Origin: Flavobacterium cauense R2A-7
GTDB taxonomy: Bacteria > Bacteroidota > Bacteroidia > Flavobacteriales > Flavobacteriaceae
Assembly (NCBI RefSeq): GCF_000498475.1
Contig: NZ_AVBI01000001.1
Location: 496,001-560,000 of the forward strand
Length of the DNA stretch: 64,000 bases
Direction: 5' to 3'
In this document: piece by piece, positions 9,801-17,173 of the stretch
Layout: every line of letters begins with the position of its first letter
Numbering within the stretch: position 1 is the first letter of the stretch
Notes under the pieces: model-generated
Told to the model about the DNA's origin: nothing
The model's database searches: none
Seen by the model: only the letters and a program-made list of their open reading frames with translations
Translations under genes and position numbers: made by a program

Positions 9801-10226
9801 TCCTTTTCCATAAACAATAGCTACAAACGTATTGAAACCGATTTTTCATCTGTTACTGCTGCCAATGACAATCCGGATTTTAAAGTGCGGTTGCGGTTTA
9901 CCGGTCCGAACATGACAGCCGATACTGGGGAACGGGTGACTTTTAACAATATAAGTGTGGAAGGAGTGGCGGTAACGTTATCAATTCCGGATGATGCGAT
10001 TCCGGATTTTGTGGTCTATCCGAATCCGGTAACCGATGTGCTTCACGTTGCGCTTCCGTCAAGCCAAGCGTACTATAAAATTTTCGGAATCGACGGTAAA
10101 ATGATCCAAAGCGGTAAAATGGAGTCCGACGAAATAAACATGACGCATTTCCCTTCCGGAATGTATTTGCTGCGATTGCAAACCGATGAAGGAAAAACAA
10201 CCGTTCGGAAAATTGTCAAAAAATAA
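6891..10226 (+). CDS. Secreted CotH-kinase/lamin-tail-domain protein with T9SS tail (copy 2)
   Basis: A paralogue of the preceding gene with the same order of modules over 1,111 residues: signal peptide ending PLFAQ, lamin-tail-like (NEILTSN, EDWMELYN), chitobiase-like (TILYTLDGSEPD), CotH region (KNAGGDFYNTMFRDAL, NGEYWGILALRERYDNNYF, DGRWRWAFHDVTSTFG), InlB-like repeat (GYQFSHWSGA), a jelly-roll-like module and a T9SS tail (VYPNPVTDVLHVAL to RKIVKK). The two proteins align along their whole length, pointing to tandem duplication. The acidic motif after DGRW differs: MKDNDDCFG in copy 1, FHDVTSTFG here, so catalytic activity may have diverged. The gene stops ten bases from the convergent rfbD. 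The 151-bp gap before it has no clear terminator, so it may be co-transcribed with copy 1. Confidence 0.85.
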   Translation: MKKNTFWTLTVLVVLSMNPLFAQNIVINEILTSNTSSITDEDGSHEDWMELYNNSAVPVNLLGYGLTDDPLLLFKWTFPNVTLNPGQYLLVWASDKNRTVVGSPLHTNFKIGAGGETLVLTNASGINVDTVSPVSLQSDLSYGRLPNGTGSFVFFGSPTPNAANTTTGYSQALSPPLFSHNSAFTTTGFNLSISSPDVGTTILYTLDGSEPDENNLSGTTYSYKKSYPEEPGQPFGPFFQYNFQTLQYSAPIPISDRSSLPNKLANISTTFDYAPEYFPNGPIFKSTVVKAKTIKSGALASKTVTRNYFVSPQGTNRFTLPVVSLSFDENDFYDYTDGISVAGIDFDNWRIANPTEETNENLGNFNRSGDLYERPANFNYFVNGQEVINQKVGLRIHGDYSRLYPSKSMRVYARSSYGKDKLEYPFFSDEPYTAYERMVVKNAGGDFYNTMFRDALCNELVKDLRMETEAHKQVITFINGEYWGILALRERYDNNYFSLVYNFPSDGVDLLENQGTVKEGDNIDYTSYFNYIQNNDLSLPANYTYIQTRMDTDNFMDYYISNIFFNNDDWVTNNVVYWRKRTAGYQPNAPYGHDGRWRWAFHDVTSTFGHPEFNTLADATTTDDSVHHLWSTLILRKLLANDTFKIAFINRFADLMNTNFLSSRIVAQIDAMAAVIAPEMNDQYFRWKGPVDDGDWQYHLNQEKAFANQRPSYQRQHIRQKFGISSNINATLNVSDIAQGYIKMNTIAIKDGTPGLSGNPYPWTGIYFHNIPVTLKAVALPGYQFSHWSGASNSTNAEITITPNNDFSVTAHFTPSGNNETPEVMYFWMMDSAIANNVPLTSIASTFELASEGTLQYQSCLIGYPFDSSNPNWRKASMERRNSPTPLNYLPEANGNIDYLNSNMRGIQIKQPFQNSGLENTLIFQFSTSGHKNIKFAFAVLDEGAATGITIDYATNAGSPNWTTTGLTPNSFSINNSYKRIETDFSSVTAANDNPDFKVRLRFTGPNMTADTGERVTFNNISVEGVAVTLSIPDDAIPDFVVYPNPVTDVLHVALPSSQAYYKIFGIDGKMIQSGKMESDEINMTHFPSGMYLLRLQTDEGKTTVRKIVKK

Positions 10227-10236
10227 GTGTTGTAAA

Positions 10237-11103
10237 TTAGGTCACGGACGGGAACGGCTGCAACGCCTCTTCCCATTTTTGAATGTTCAGTCCGAACACT
10301 TCTTTAATCTTGCTTTTGTCCAAAACACTGTATTTTGGTCTTTTGGCCGGTGTGGGATAACTTGTTGTGGGTATTGGGTTTACAGCAATTGAAACGTTGT
10401 TTACCTCAAATATTTTTTGTGCAAAATCGTACCAACTGCACTGTCCTTCGTTACTGAAATGGTAGATTCCGAAACAAGAAGCTTCGACAGGCTCAACATG
10501 ACAAAAAGCAATGATAGCCATTAGTGTCTCGGCTAAATCAACCGCGTGGGTTGGTGTCCCGATTTGATCGCTCACTACCGACAACACGTCTCTTTCGGAA
10601 GCCAAACGCAACATCGTTTTCATAAAATTATTCCCAAACTGCGAATACACCCAAGAGGTTCGGATGATGAAATGTTTTTCCCAAACTGCCGCTATGGCTT
10701 TTTCACCCTCCCATTTGGTTTGCCCGTAAATGCCTGTTGGATTTGGAGTATCTTCTTCGGTGTAAGGGGTTGTTTTTTCACCATCGAAAACAAAATCGGT
10801 GGAAACATGTAATAAAATCGTGTGGTGCATTTTACAAACCCGGGCAAGATTTTCAGCTCCGGTTGCATTAATCGCATGCGCTTTTTCGGGTTCGCTTTCT
10901 GCTTTATCTACAGCCGTATAGGCCGCGGCATTGATACAAAAATCGGGTTGGAATTTATCGAAAATTGCTTTACAGTGTGCAATATCAGTTATATCCAATT
11001 CTGTTGAACCGCAAAAGACAAAATCCACATCAGGATGTTTTCCGGAAAGGAATTGTAACGCTTGTCCCAACTGACCGTTAGCGCCTGTGACTAAAACTAC
11101 CAT
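10237..11103 (-). CDS. rfbD: dTDP-4-dehydrorhamnose reductase
   Basis: The last enzyme of dTDP-L-rhamnose synthesis, reducing dTDP-4-dehydro-L-rhamnose with NAD(P)H. The product is 288 residues, a short-chain dehydrogenase/reductase with the nucleotide-binding TGANGQLGQAL at 6-16, STDFVFDG at 101-108, and catalytic YGQTK (Tyr126, Lys130). GIYHFSNEGQCSWYDFAQ and the C-terminal RPKYSVLDKSKI are diagnostic. Residues 200-211 (FCHVEPVEASCF) look foreign: they are encoded by a short interspersed DNA repeat read in frame. It sits in a surface loop region just before GIYHFSNEG, so activity may survive. The start overlaps the rfbC stop, and it is the last gene of the rfb operon. Confidence 0.93.
   Translation of the reverse strand: MVVLVTGANGQLGQALQFLSGKHPDVDFVFCGSTELDITDIAHCKAIFDKFQPDFCINAAAYTAVDKAESEPEKAHAINATGAENLARVCKMHHTILLHVSTDFVFDGEKTTPYTEEDTPNPTGIYGQTKWEGEKAIAAVWEKHFIIRTSWVYSQFGNNFMKTMLRLASERDVLSVVSDQIGTPTHAVDLAETLMAIIAFCHVEPVEASCFGIYHFSNEGQCSWYDFAQKIFEVNNVSIAVNPIPTTSYPTPAKRPKYSVLDKSKIKEVFGLNIQKWEEALQPFPSVT
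10481..10502. repeat. Short interspersed repeat inside rfbD
   Basis: The block GCTTCGACAGGCTCAACATG plus AC resembles a short element I recall being scattered in flavobacterial genomes (reverse form GTCATGTTGAGCCTGTCGAAGC). Here it lies inside rfbD and keeps the frame, adding the peptide HVEPVEAS. No second copy was seen in this window, so the repeat status rests on general knowledge. Confidence 0.55.
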
Positions 11104-11648
11104 ACTTTTTTAGCGAATTCCAAGGTGGGCAAAACCGAATCTTTTTCGGAAACCAACAATTCTTCCTGATTTAATTGCCAATTGATATGCAATACAGGAT
11201 CGTTGTAAATGATACCCCCTTCCGATTCTTTATTGTAGAAATTATCGCATTTGTAAAAGAACGTTGCCGTTTCGCTCAATACGACAAACCCGTGTGCAAA
11301 ACCTCTTGGAACAAACATCTGTTTTTGGTTTTCCGCTGATAATTTTTCTGCTACGTACTGACCGTAGGTTTCAGATTCCGGACGAATATCAACAGCCACA
11401 TCCAGAACTTCACCCTGAAGCACACGAACCAATTTCGCCTGAGCATGGTCACCGGTTTGATAATGCAATCCGCGCAAAACACCTTTGGTAGAAAACGATT
11501 GGTTGTCCTGCACGAAATGTACTTTTTGTCCGGTTCCGTTCTGAAACGTTTGTTCGTTAAAACTCTCCATGAAATAACCACGGGAATCGTTTATTATTTT
11601 GGGTTCCAGGATAAAACACCCCGATAATTTAGTAGGTCTGAAATTCAT
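11097..11648 (-). CDS. rfbC: dTDP-4-dehydrorhamnose 3,5-epimerase
   Basis: A 183-residue cupin enzyme that epimerises C3 and C5 of dTDP-4-dehydro-6-deoxyglucose, third step of dTDP-L-rhamnose synthesis. LRGLHYQTG (with the catalytic His of RGLHYQ), VRVLQGEVLDVAVDIR, FVPRGFAHGFVVLSE and the late YKCDNFYNKESEGGIIYNDP segment are all classic RmlC signatures. Length is normal. It overlaps rfbD by 7 bp and follows rfbA by 40 bp. Confidence 0.95.
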   Translation of the reverse strand: MNFRPTKLSGCFILEPKIINDSRGYFMESFNEQTFQNGTGQKVHFVQDNQSFSTKGVLRGLHYQTGDHAQAKLVRVLQGEVLDVAVDIRPESETYGQYVAEKLSAENQKQMFVPRGFAHGFVVLSETATFFYKCDNFYNKESEGGIIYNDPVLHINWQLNQEELLVSEKDSVLPTLEFAKKVW

Positions 11649-11688
11649 TTTTTTAAGTAACTGAGTTGCAACGTTACTAAATATTAAT

Positions 11689-12546
11689 TTAAATTAAGCT
11701 CATTAAATGTTTACCGTATCCGCTTTTTAAAAGTGGTTCGGCCAATACTCTCAACTGATCGGCATCGATAAAGCCCATTTTGTAAGCGGCTTCTTCAATC
11801 GCACCGATTTTTAATCCCTGACGTTCTTCGATAACCTCAACAAACTGTCCGGCCTGCATAAGCGATTGGAACGTTCCGGTATCCAACCAGGCGGTTCCCC
11901 GGTCTAAAATGCTTACCTGCAATTTACCGCGATGCAGGTATTCTTTGTTTACATCTGTAATTTCGAGCTCCCCACGATGACTTGGTTTGATGTTTGCGGC
12001 AATCTCCAACACGTCATTGTCGTAGAAATAAATTCCGGGAACGGCATAATTTGATTTCGGCTGTAAAGGTTTTTCTTCAATAGAAAGTACTTTGCCATTG
12101 GCATCAAAATCGACTACACCATAACGTTCCGGATCGTGCACATGATAGGCATAAATGATTCCGCCATCCGGATTGTTATTGGCTTGAAGCAATTCGGCCA
12201 AACCGGTTCCATAAAAAATATTATCTCCCAAAATCAAAGCTACTTTATCGTTGCCTACAAATTCTTTGCCGATGATGAACGCTTCCGCCAATCCGTTGGG
12301 ATGTTCCTGTACGGCATATTCAAAGCGACAGCCCAATCGACTTCCGTCCCCCAACAATTGTCGGAACAGTGGCAAATCGTGCGGTGTCGAAATGATTAAA
12401 ATTTCCCGGATTCCTGCCCACATCAAGGTGGATAGCGGATAGTAAATCATGGGTTTATCATAAATCGGCATCAGTTGCTTGCTTACCGCTAACGTTAACG
12501 GATGCAAACGGGTTCCAGAGCCTCCTGCTAATATAATTCCTTTCAT
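11689..12546 (-). CDS. rfbA: Glucose-1-phosphate thymidylyltransferase
   Basis: Makes dTDP-glucose from dTTP and glucose-1-phosphate, the first committed step to dTDP-L-rhamnose, in the cytoplasm. The 285-residue product begins [18 protein letters not shown], the nucleotidyltransferase signature, followed by [46 protein letters not shown] and [11 protein letters not shown], all RmlA hallmarks. The gene lies 3 bp after rfbB, so co-transcription is certain in practice. Confidence 0.96.
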   Translation of the reverse strand: MKGIILAGGSGTRLHPLTLAVSKQLMPIYDKPMIYYPLSTLMWAGIREILIISTPHDLPLFRQLLGDGSRLGCRFEYAVQEHPNGLAEAFIIGKEFVGNDKVALILGDNIFYGTGLAELLQANNNPDGGIIYAYHVHDPERYGVVDFDANGKVLSIEEKPLQPKSNYAVPGIYFYDNDVLEIAANIKPSHRGELEITDVNKEYLHRGKLQVSILDRGTAWLDTGTFQSLMQAGQFVEVIEERQGLKIGAIEEAAYKMGFIDADQLRVLAEPLLKSGYGKHLMSLI

Positions 12547-12549
12547 AAA

Positions 12550-13569
12550 TTACAAGGCGTAAATGTATTTCTCCAAGTACCAGGCAATCGTTTTACGGAT
12601 TCCGGTTTCAAAGTTTTCATCTGCTTTCCAGCCCAATTCCGTTTCGATTTTTGTAGCATCGATGGCATACCGCAAATCGTGCCCCGGACGGTCTTTCACA
12701 AAGGTGATTTGATCCTGATATTTTCCGGTTGCTTTGGGTTTCATTTCGTTTAACAATTCGCAAATCGTGTTGGCGATATACAAATTGTTGCGCTCGTTTC
12801 GGCCCCCAATATTATAGGTTTCACCTGCTTTCCCTTTTTGGAAAACCAGCTCGATTCCTTTGCAGTGGTCCAAAACATACAACCAATCGCGCACATTTTT
12901 TCCATCGCCGTAAATCGGAATATTTTCTCCGGTTAATGCCTTACGGATAATGGTTGGAATCAGTTTTTCGTTGTGTTGCTTCGGTCCGTAATTGTTGGAA
13001 CAGTTGGTGGTTACCACATTCATTCCGAAGGTGTGAAAATAGCTTCTCACTACCATATCAGACGATGCTTTGGAAGCCGAATACGGACTGTTAGGCGCAT
13101 AAGGTGTTTCTTCCGTAAACAAACCGGTTTCGCCTAAAGTTCCGTAGACCTCATCAGTGGAAATATGATGAAAACGACTGTTTTCATAACCAGTTTTGTA
13201 TTGATTAGGCGCACTCATCCAATGCTTTCTCGCGACATCCAAAAGATTGAATGTTCCTAAAACATTGGTTTTAATAAATGCTTCCGGTCCGGAAATGGAA
13301 TTATCCACATGGCTTTCGGCAGCGAAATGAATCACATCCTGAAAATCATATTTGCTGAACAGCTCTTCCACAAAAACTCTGTCGCAAATGTCGCCTTTTA
13401 CAAAAGTATAGCGCGAATGGTTTTCGACCTCTTTCACGTTTTCCAAATCACCGGCATAGGTAAGAATGTCCAGATTGACCAAATGATAGTCCGGATTGTT
13501 TTCTATAAAATACGGGACAAAATTTGCACCTATAAATCCGGCCCCGCCGGTTACTAAAATATTTTTCAT
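12550..13569 (-). CDS. rfbB: dTDP-glucose 4,6-dehydratase
   Basis: An NAD-dependent extended short-chain dehydrogenase of 339 residues converting dTDP-glucose to dTDP-4-dehydro-6-deoxyglucose. It has the Rossmann motif GGAGFIGANF (8-17), the STDEVYGTLGE loop, the catalytic YSASKASSD (Tyr and Lys), NCSNNYGPKQHNEKLIPT and GDGKNVRDWLYV. The start codon overlaps the stop of the Wzz-like gene (TAATG), indicating coupled translation. Confidence 0.96.
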   Translation of the reverse strand: MKNILVTGGAGFIGANFVPYFIENNPDYHLVNLDILTYAGDLENVKEVENHSRYTFVKGDICDRVFVEELFSKYDFQDVIHFAAESHVDNSISGPEAFIKTNVLGTFNLLDVARKHWMSAPNQYKTGYENSRFHHISTDEVYGTLGETGLFTEETPYAPNSPYSASKASSDMVVRSYFHTFGMNVVTTNCSNNYGPKQHNEKLIPTIIRKALTGENIPIYGDGKNVRDWLYVLDHCKGIELVFQKGKAGETYNIGGRNERNNLYIANTICELLNEMKPKATGKYQDQITFVKDRPGHDLRYAIDATKIETELGWKADENFETGIRKTIAWYLEKYIYAL

Positions 13570-14552
13570 TAAGCTAAATTTCTTTTGGCCAATTGTTCTT
13601 TGTAAAACCGTATTAACTTGGTAAATAAAACAAACAATACTATTAACAATATCGGTAAAATAAATTTCTTTTTCCCGTAGCTGAATTTGGTGTTTTCTAC
13701 ATTTAGCGTGGTACTTATTTCCTTAATAATCTTATCTGATGTAACTAATTCTATACGCTTTGCACCCTTTTCATTAATTAATCCTTCTTTGGTTTTCAAT
13801 ACCTCATTCAGCTGAGTATTATCATTGTAATAAACTAGTTTGTCACTTTTCTGATTGCTGTTAACCGTTTTTGAAAACTGATCCATTACCCCGTTAATCT
13901 GAGCAATGATACTGTCATTTTCTTTGATTTTTACAGCAATATTATTCAGGTACTCTTTTTGAATTTTTTTATAGAAATCACTATCATTCAAGAAATTTAA
14001 TACCGGATTTAGCGTGGATTCTTCTTCACTTTTTCCTCTCGTTGTGTATGAAATCAGATGGTATTTGTAATTTTTACTCGTCATGTTTTCCTTCACAATT
14101 TTCTTCAAATCACCATCTTCAGCCATCAACTTTAACAGCTCGAAATTTTGTTCACTGTTATTGATAAATCCATAAACATCGATAATCGGTTCTATTTCAA
14201 TTCTTGTAAACTTAGTTGGATTTTTAATTCCTATTTTCTTTAGAAAAATACTGTCCCCTTCCTTAATTTTGGAATCAATCAGGAAAATTTTGGAATACAG
14301 ATAATCCGTACTTCCAAAATTTGGCGTTACAATAACCTCGTGGTCGTATACTTTAGTTTTAATGTCTAAATAAAAACCCAATCCGGCTCCTATAATAAAC
14401 AATACTCCTATAACTACAATATTATTACGGATGAATAAAATGCCGTCAAATAACCAGTCGACAAATGATTGAATTATACCCCCTATTTTCTTTGAAAGTT
14501 GAGTTAAATCAATTTCCTGATCGTTCGGGTTACTTTGAGGACTATTGCTCAT
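13569..14552 (-). CDS. Wzz-like polysaccharide chain-length/co-polymerase protein
   Basis: A 327-residue inner-membrane protein with one transmembrane helix near residues 45-63 and another near 293-313, enclosing a periplasmic domain of about 230 residues with helical, charged segments. This two-helix hairpin layout is that of chain-length determinant (Wzz) proteins, although sequence motifs are weak. Its place between a DUF6909-type gene and rfbB, and the distant O-antigen ligase, fits a role in controlling polymer length or export. No tyrosine-kinase domain is attached. The gene starts 10 bp after the upstream stop. Confidence 0.6.
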   Translation of the reverse strand: MSNSPQSNPNDQEIDLTQLSKKIGGIIQSFVDWLFDGILFIRNNIVVIGVLFIIGAGLGFYLDIKTKVYDHEVIVTPNFGSTDYLYSKIFLIDSKIKEGDSIFLKKIGIKNPTKFTRIEIEPIIDVYGFINNSEQNFELLKLMAEDGDLKKIVKENMTSKNYKYHLISYTTRGKSEEESTLNPVLNFLNDSDFYKKIQKEYLNNIAVKIKENDSIIAQINGVMDQFSKTVNSNQKSDKLVYYNDNTQLNEVLKTKEGLINEKGAKRIELVTSDKIIKEISTTLNVENTKFSYGKKKFILPILLIVLFVLFTKLIRFYKEQLAKRNLA

Positions 14553-14562
14553 AAAAAATGAA

Positions 14563-16251
14563 TTATTTTACGTTAAAAATCTGTTCTATTATTTTAATGG
14601 TAATAAGGTAGGTTGGCTTAACACCGGTTGTTCCCAATCCTCCGGACGCCAAGGTACTTCCTGTTTCCAAAGGATTATCCGAAGCATAATACGCATAGCG
14701 TACTTTTACATTCGGGTTGATGCTCTTACGGATTTTAGAAGCCGACTGAATTGCCTTTTGGTAATAAGCCCCTTCCATTTCCAATCCGATAGCACCCCAG
14801 GTCGAGTCGTGGAAAAACTGCAACAAATCTTTGTTCTGAAGCGACGTTCCCAAAACCGTAACCATTGGCCCGGCAAAAACCGGAATATCGTTGCCTTCAA
14901 ACATTTCCGCTGTCAATTCGTTTTCGAACGGATAATTATCAGCAGTTCCTTCATTCACATGGGCGTTCGGAATCATGATATCCCCTTTTCCACCCTGTAA
15001 AATCCCGGCTTTCCCCATGATGGAAACCGACTCCACATTCAGGAATATTTTTCCGTTAGCGGTTTTATAAGGTTTCAACAACTCGTCAATCGTTTCGAAA
15101 GCCTGCTCTCCGAAGGCATAATCCATTACAATCAATACTGGCTTTTCTTTTCCGAAAGTCGCTTTTGGAAACGCTGATTTTTTGATGTCGATTTTAGCGG
15201 TATCAAAAATCTGCACGTCGATATTCGTTCCTGATGTATCCGGCAGTGAAATCATCCCGTGTTGTAACGCAAATTCTTCCACTTTCTTGCGCAAGGCGTC
15301 GTTTCCGGATTTACTCAGATCTTCAAAAATCTGAAATTCATCCGCCGCTTTGTATTTGCTGCCCAAAACCGGTTCGGCAAAAACCGAATTCATCACACTG
15401 TGCATGTTCGCACTGATGATATGAATTGGGCGCGCCAATAAATCGTTTTGTTCTAAAACTTGTTTAATATTATTGGCCCAGATTTCTCCGTAAATGTGAT
15501 GTCCCAAACGTTCTCTTAAAATCGGACTGAATGTAATCGTACGTTTGTTGTTGTCCACCACTTCCTCAATGGCCAATTTTCCTAACCAATAAATTACGTG
15601 TAAGAAACGGTCTGGTTTTTCTTTGGTTCCGAAGCCTTCATAGATGTCGATAACTTCCGCAAAGGTTCTTCCTAAAATATTCGACGCATGAGAAATTGCT
15701 TTCTCTCGGTCAATCAGGGTTAATTTTTTATTCTGAAGTACTACCTGTTCTAATTTTTCCCAATCGCGGGTCAATCTTCCTTCTTCATCAATTAAAACAC
15801 GGTCTTTAATTTTGTGGGATTCGATGAAAATGAAGGTCAAATGCGTTAAAATATCATAAATATCCGAACGGCCACGGGTGATTTCAATGTTCATCTGTTC
15901 GTCGTCAATTCGGTAACAGTTTCTTCTTCTTTTGGGAGGGACAATCGGTAAAAAATGCGATTTCGAATAGCCTTCATCCGAAGTTAAATTGATGTAACGG
16001 CATTCTTCGATCCCAACCGGTAAACGTTCGATAACGTATAGTAATCCGTTCAATTCGACCTTTTCTTCGGCAATAGTTCCGTAGATTTCAGGTCGTAAGG
16101 ACAATAATGCTTCACGTAAAGTTTCCCCTGAAACCCCCATCGGTTTGTAGAAACCGCGGTTAAACAAATGACGCATGGTAATGTACAGTCGTTCGATAGC
16201 TGCCGACGACTCTTGCGCTCTGGAGCGCGAAATGTTCTTTAATTCTTTCAT
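14563..16251 (-). CDS. DUF6909-type protein with nucleoside-phosphorylase-like C-terminal half
   Basis: A 562-residue soluble protein. I recall close relatives in Bacteroidetes as DUF6909, with no assigned function. The C-terminal half reads like the purine nucleoside phosphorylase/MTA-SAH nucleosidase fold: GKAGILQGGKGDIMIP resembles the AGgl...GDivi block, PVFAGPMVTVLGTS the Gpivs block, GLEMEGA (491-495) the E-M-E-G nucleoside-binding segment, and ASDNPLETG (Ser524, Asp525) the late S-D motif. The N-terminal 300 residues are unfamiliar. The gene leads the rfb operon, with a -7 element (16275-16282) about 24 bp before its start. A nucleotide or nucleoside substrate is an inference from fold only. 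Confidence 0.7.
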   Translation of the reverse strand: MKELKNISRSRAQESSAAIERLYITMRHLFNRGFYKPMGVSGETLREALLSLRPEIYGTIAEEKVELNGLLYVIERLPVGIEECRYINLTSDEGYSKSHFLPIVPPKRRRNCYRIDDEQMNIEITRGRSDIYDILTHLTFIFIESHKIKDRVLIDEEGRLTRDWEKLEQVVLQNKKLTLIDREKAISHASNILGRTFAEVIDIYEGFGTKEKPDRFLHVIYWLGKLAIEEVVDNNKRTITFSPILRERLGHHIYGEIWANNIKQVLEQNDLLARPIHIISANMHSVMNSVFAEPVLGSKYKAADEFQIFEDLSKSGNDALRKKVEEFALQHGMISLPDTSGTNIDVQIFDTAKIDIKKSAFPKATFGKEKPVLIVMDYAFGEQAFETIDELLKPYKTANGKIFLNVESVSIMGKAGILQGGKGDIMIPNAHVNEGTADNYPFENELTAEMFEGNDIPVFAGPMVTVLGTSLQNKDLLQFFHDSTWGAIGLEMEGAYYQKAIQSASKIRKSINPNVKVRYAYYASDNPLETGSTLASGGLGTTGVKPTYLITIKIIEQIFNVK

Positions 16252-16274
16252 TAAATATCTTATTTTCTAACCCA

Positions 16275-16282
16275 CAAATATA
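16275..16282 (-). promoter_or_regulatory. -7 element of the DUF6909/wzz-like/rfb operon
   Basis: Minus-strand TATATTTG fits TAnnTTTG, 23 bp upstream of the start at 16251. No TTG is present at the usual -33 spacing. Confidence 0.45.
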
Positions 16283-16293
16283 GGTTTTTATTT

Positions 16294-17166
16294 TTAGTTC
16301 GTTAATTTCAGATGGATAACCGGTTCGTAAACCCTCATTTTGGGATACGAAGTGTCGCTCGGATCCGGAACCTGCTTGTTCCATTTTCCACCTGAAAACG
16401 TGTAAAAAAAGTCCCGCTCCACAAAATTATAGAGCACTAACGGCGCAAATGTAATCTGTGTTTTTACGAGTTTCGTATTGGAATCGGTATTCTTTTTTTC
16501 AATCCTGTTGTTGGCAATCAGCAACTTTTCATAGGCTACAAAAATTCCTGTTTTCGGCAGAATCAAATTGAAATCCGATACATCAATTTTTTGTTTCACC
16601 ACACCTTTTTTCAGGGAAACAATAAAATCTTTATCTAAAAGTTCGTCGCCGGGAAACCCATTGGCATCCACACTGTATAAATGAATTTTAATGCTGGCGT
16701 TGTCAATACTGCTGTCGGTTAAAATGGAAATTTGTTTTATAAATCTTGTTTTGTTGTACGACTGTTTATACGGGAAGAATTTGGCGTCAATTTTCGGACC
16801 GTTGTCAAAGGCTTGGAGAATTTCGGTTTTGGATTGGCCAATCTCTATTTCCTTGGTTTGTTTGCGATTGGACACAACAATTTCCTTCAGGTCGTATGCC
16901 GTCGATTTTAAAATAACCTCTTTTGCGTCGGCTGCTTTGATGATTTTCTTTTCAAAACCCAACGATGAAAAAATCAGCTTTTTATTGTTATCCGAAACGT
17001 GAATTTCAAATTGTCCGTTTTCTTCGGAAGTGGTACCGATAGTTTCATTTTCCACCCAAATACTCACATACGGAATCGGTTTGTGGTTTTCATCCACAAC
17101 GATGCCTTTTATTTGAGCTGAAACGAAAGTCGATAAAAACAAAAAAAGAACGGTAATAGGTTTCAT
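16294..17166 (-). CDS. CarboxypepD_reg-like domain protein, exported
   Basis: A 290-residue exported protein. The chosen start (MKPITVLFLFLSTFVSAQ, signal peptide) lies 7 bp after the upstream GH3 gene; an upstream ATG at 17199 would overlap that gene and hide the signal peptide. Residues about 19-95 form a carboxypeptidase-regulatory-like beta sandwich (IKGIVVDENHKPIPYVSIWV, TSEENGQFEIHVSD), common at the N-terminus of Bacteroidetes surface proteins. The rest is beta-rich, without a recognised enzyme motif and without the TonB-receptor barrel that often follows this domain. Possibly a periplasmic or outer-membrane adaptor; function unknown. Confidence 0.7.
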   Translation of the reverse strand: MKPITVLFLFLSTFVSAQIKGIVVDENHKPIPYVSIWVENETIGTTSEENGQFEIHVSDNNKKLIFSSLGFEKKIIKAADAKEVILKSTAYDLKEIVVSNRKQTKEIEIGQSKTEILQAFDNGPKIDAKFFPYKQSYNKTRFIKQISILTDSSIDNASIKIHLYSVDANGFPGDELLDKDFIVSLKKGVVKQKIDVSDFNLILPKTGIFVAYEKLLIANNRIEKKNTDSNTKLVKTQITFAPLVLYNFVERDFFYTFSGGKWNKQVPDPSDTSYPKMRVYEPVIHLKLTN

Positions 17167-17173
17167 TATTACT

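Noticed and set aside
14545..15000. 151-residue + strand ORF opposite the DUF6909-type gene
   Set aside because: Antisense shadow with low-complexity, Arg/Ser-rich product and no supporting promoter.
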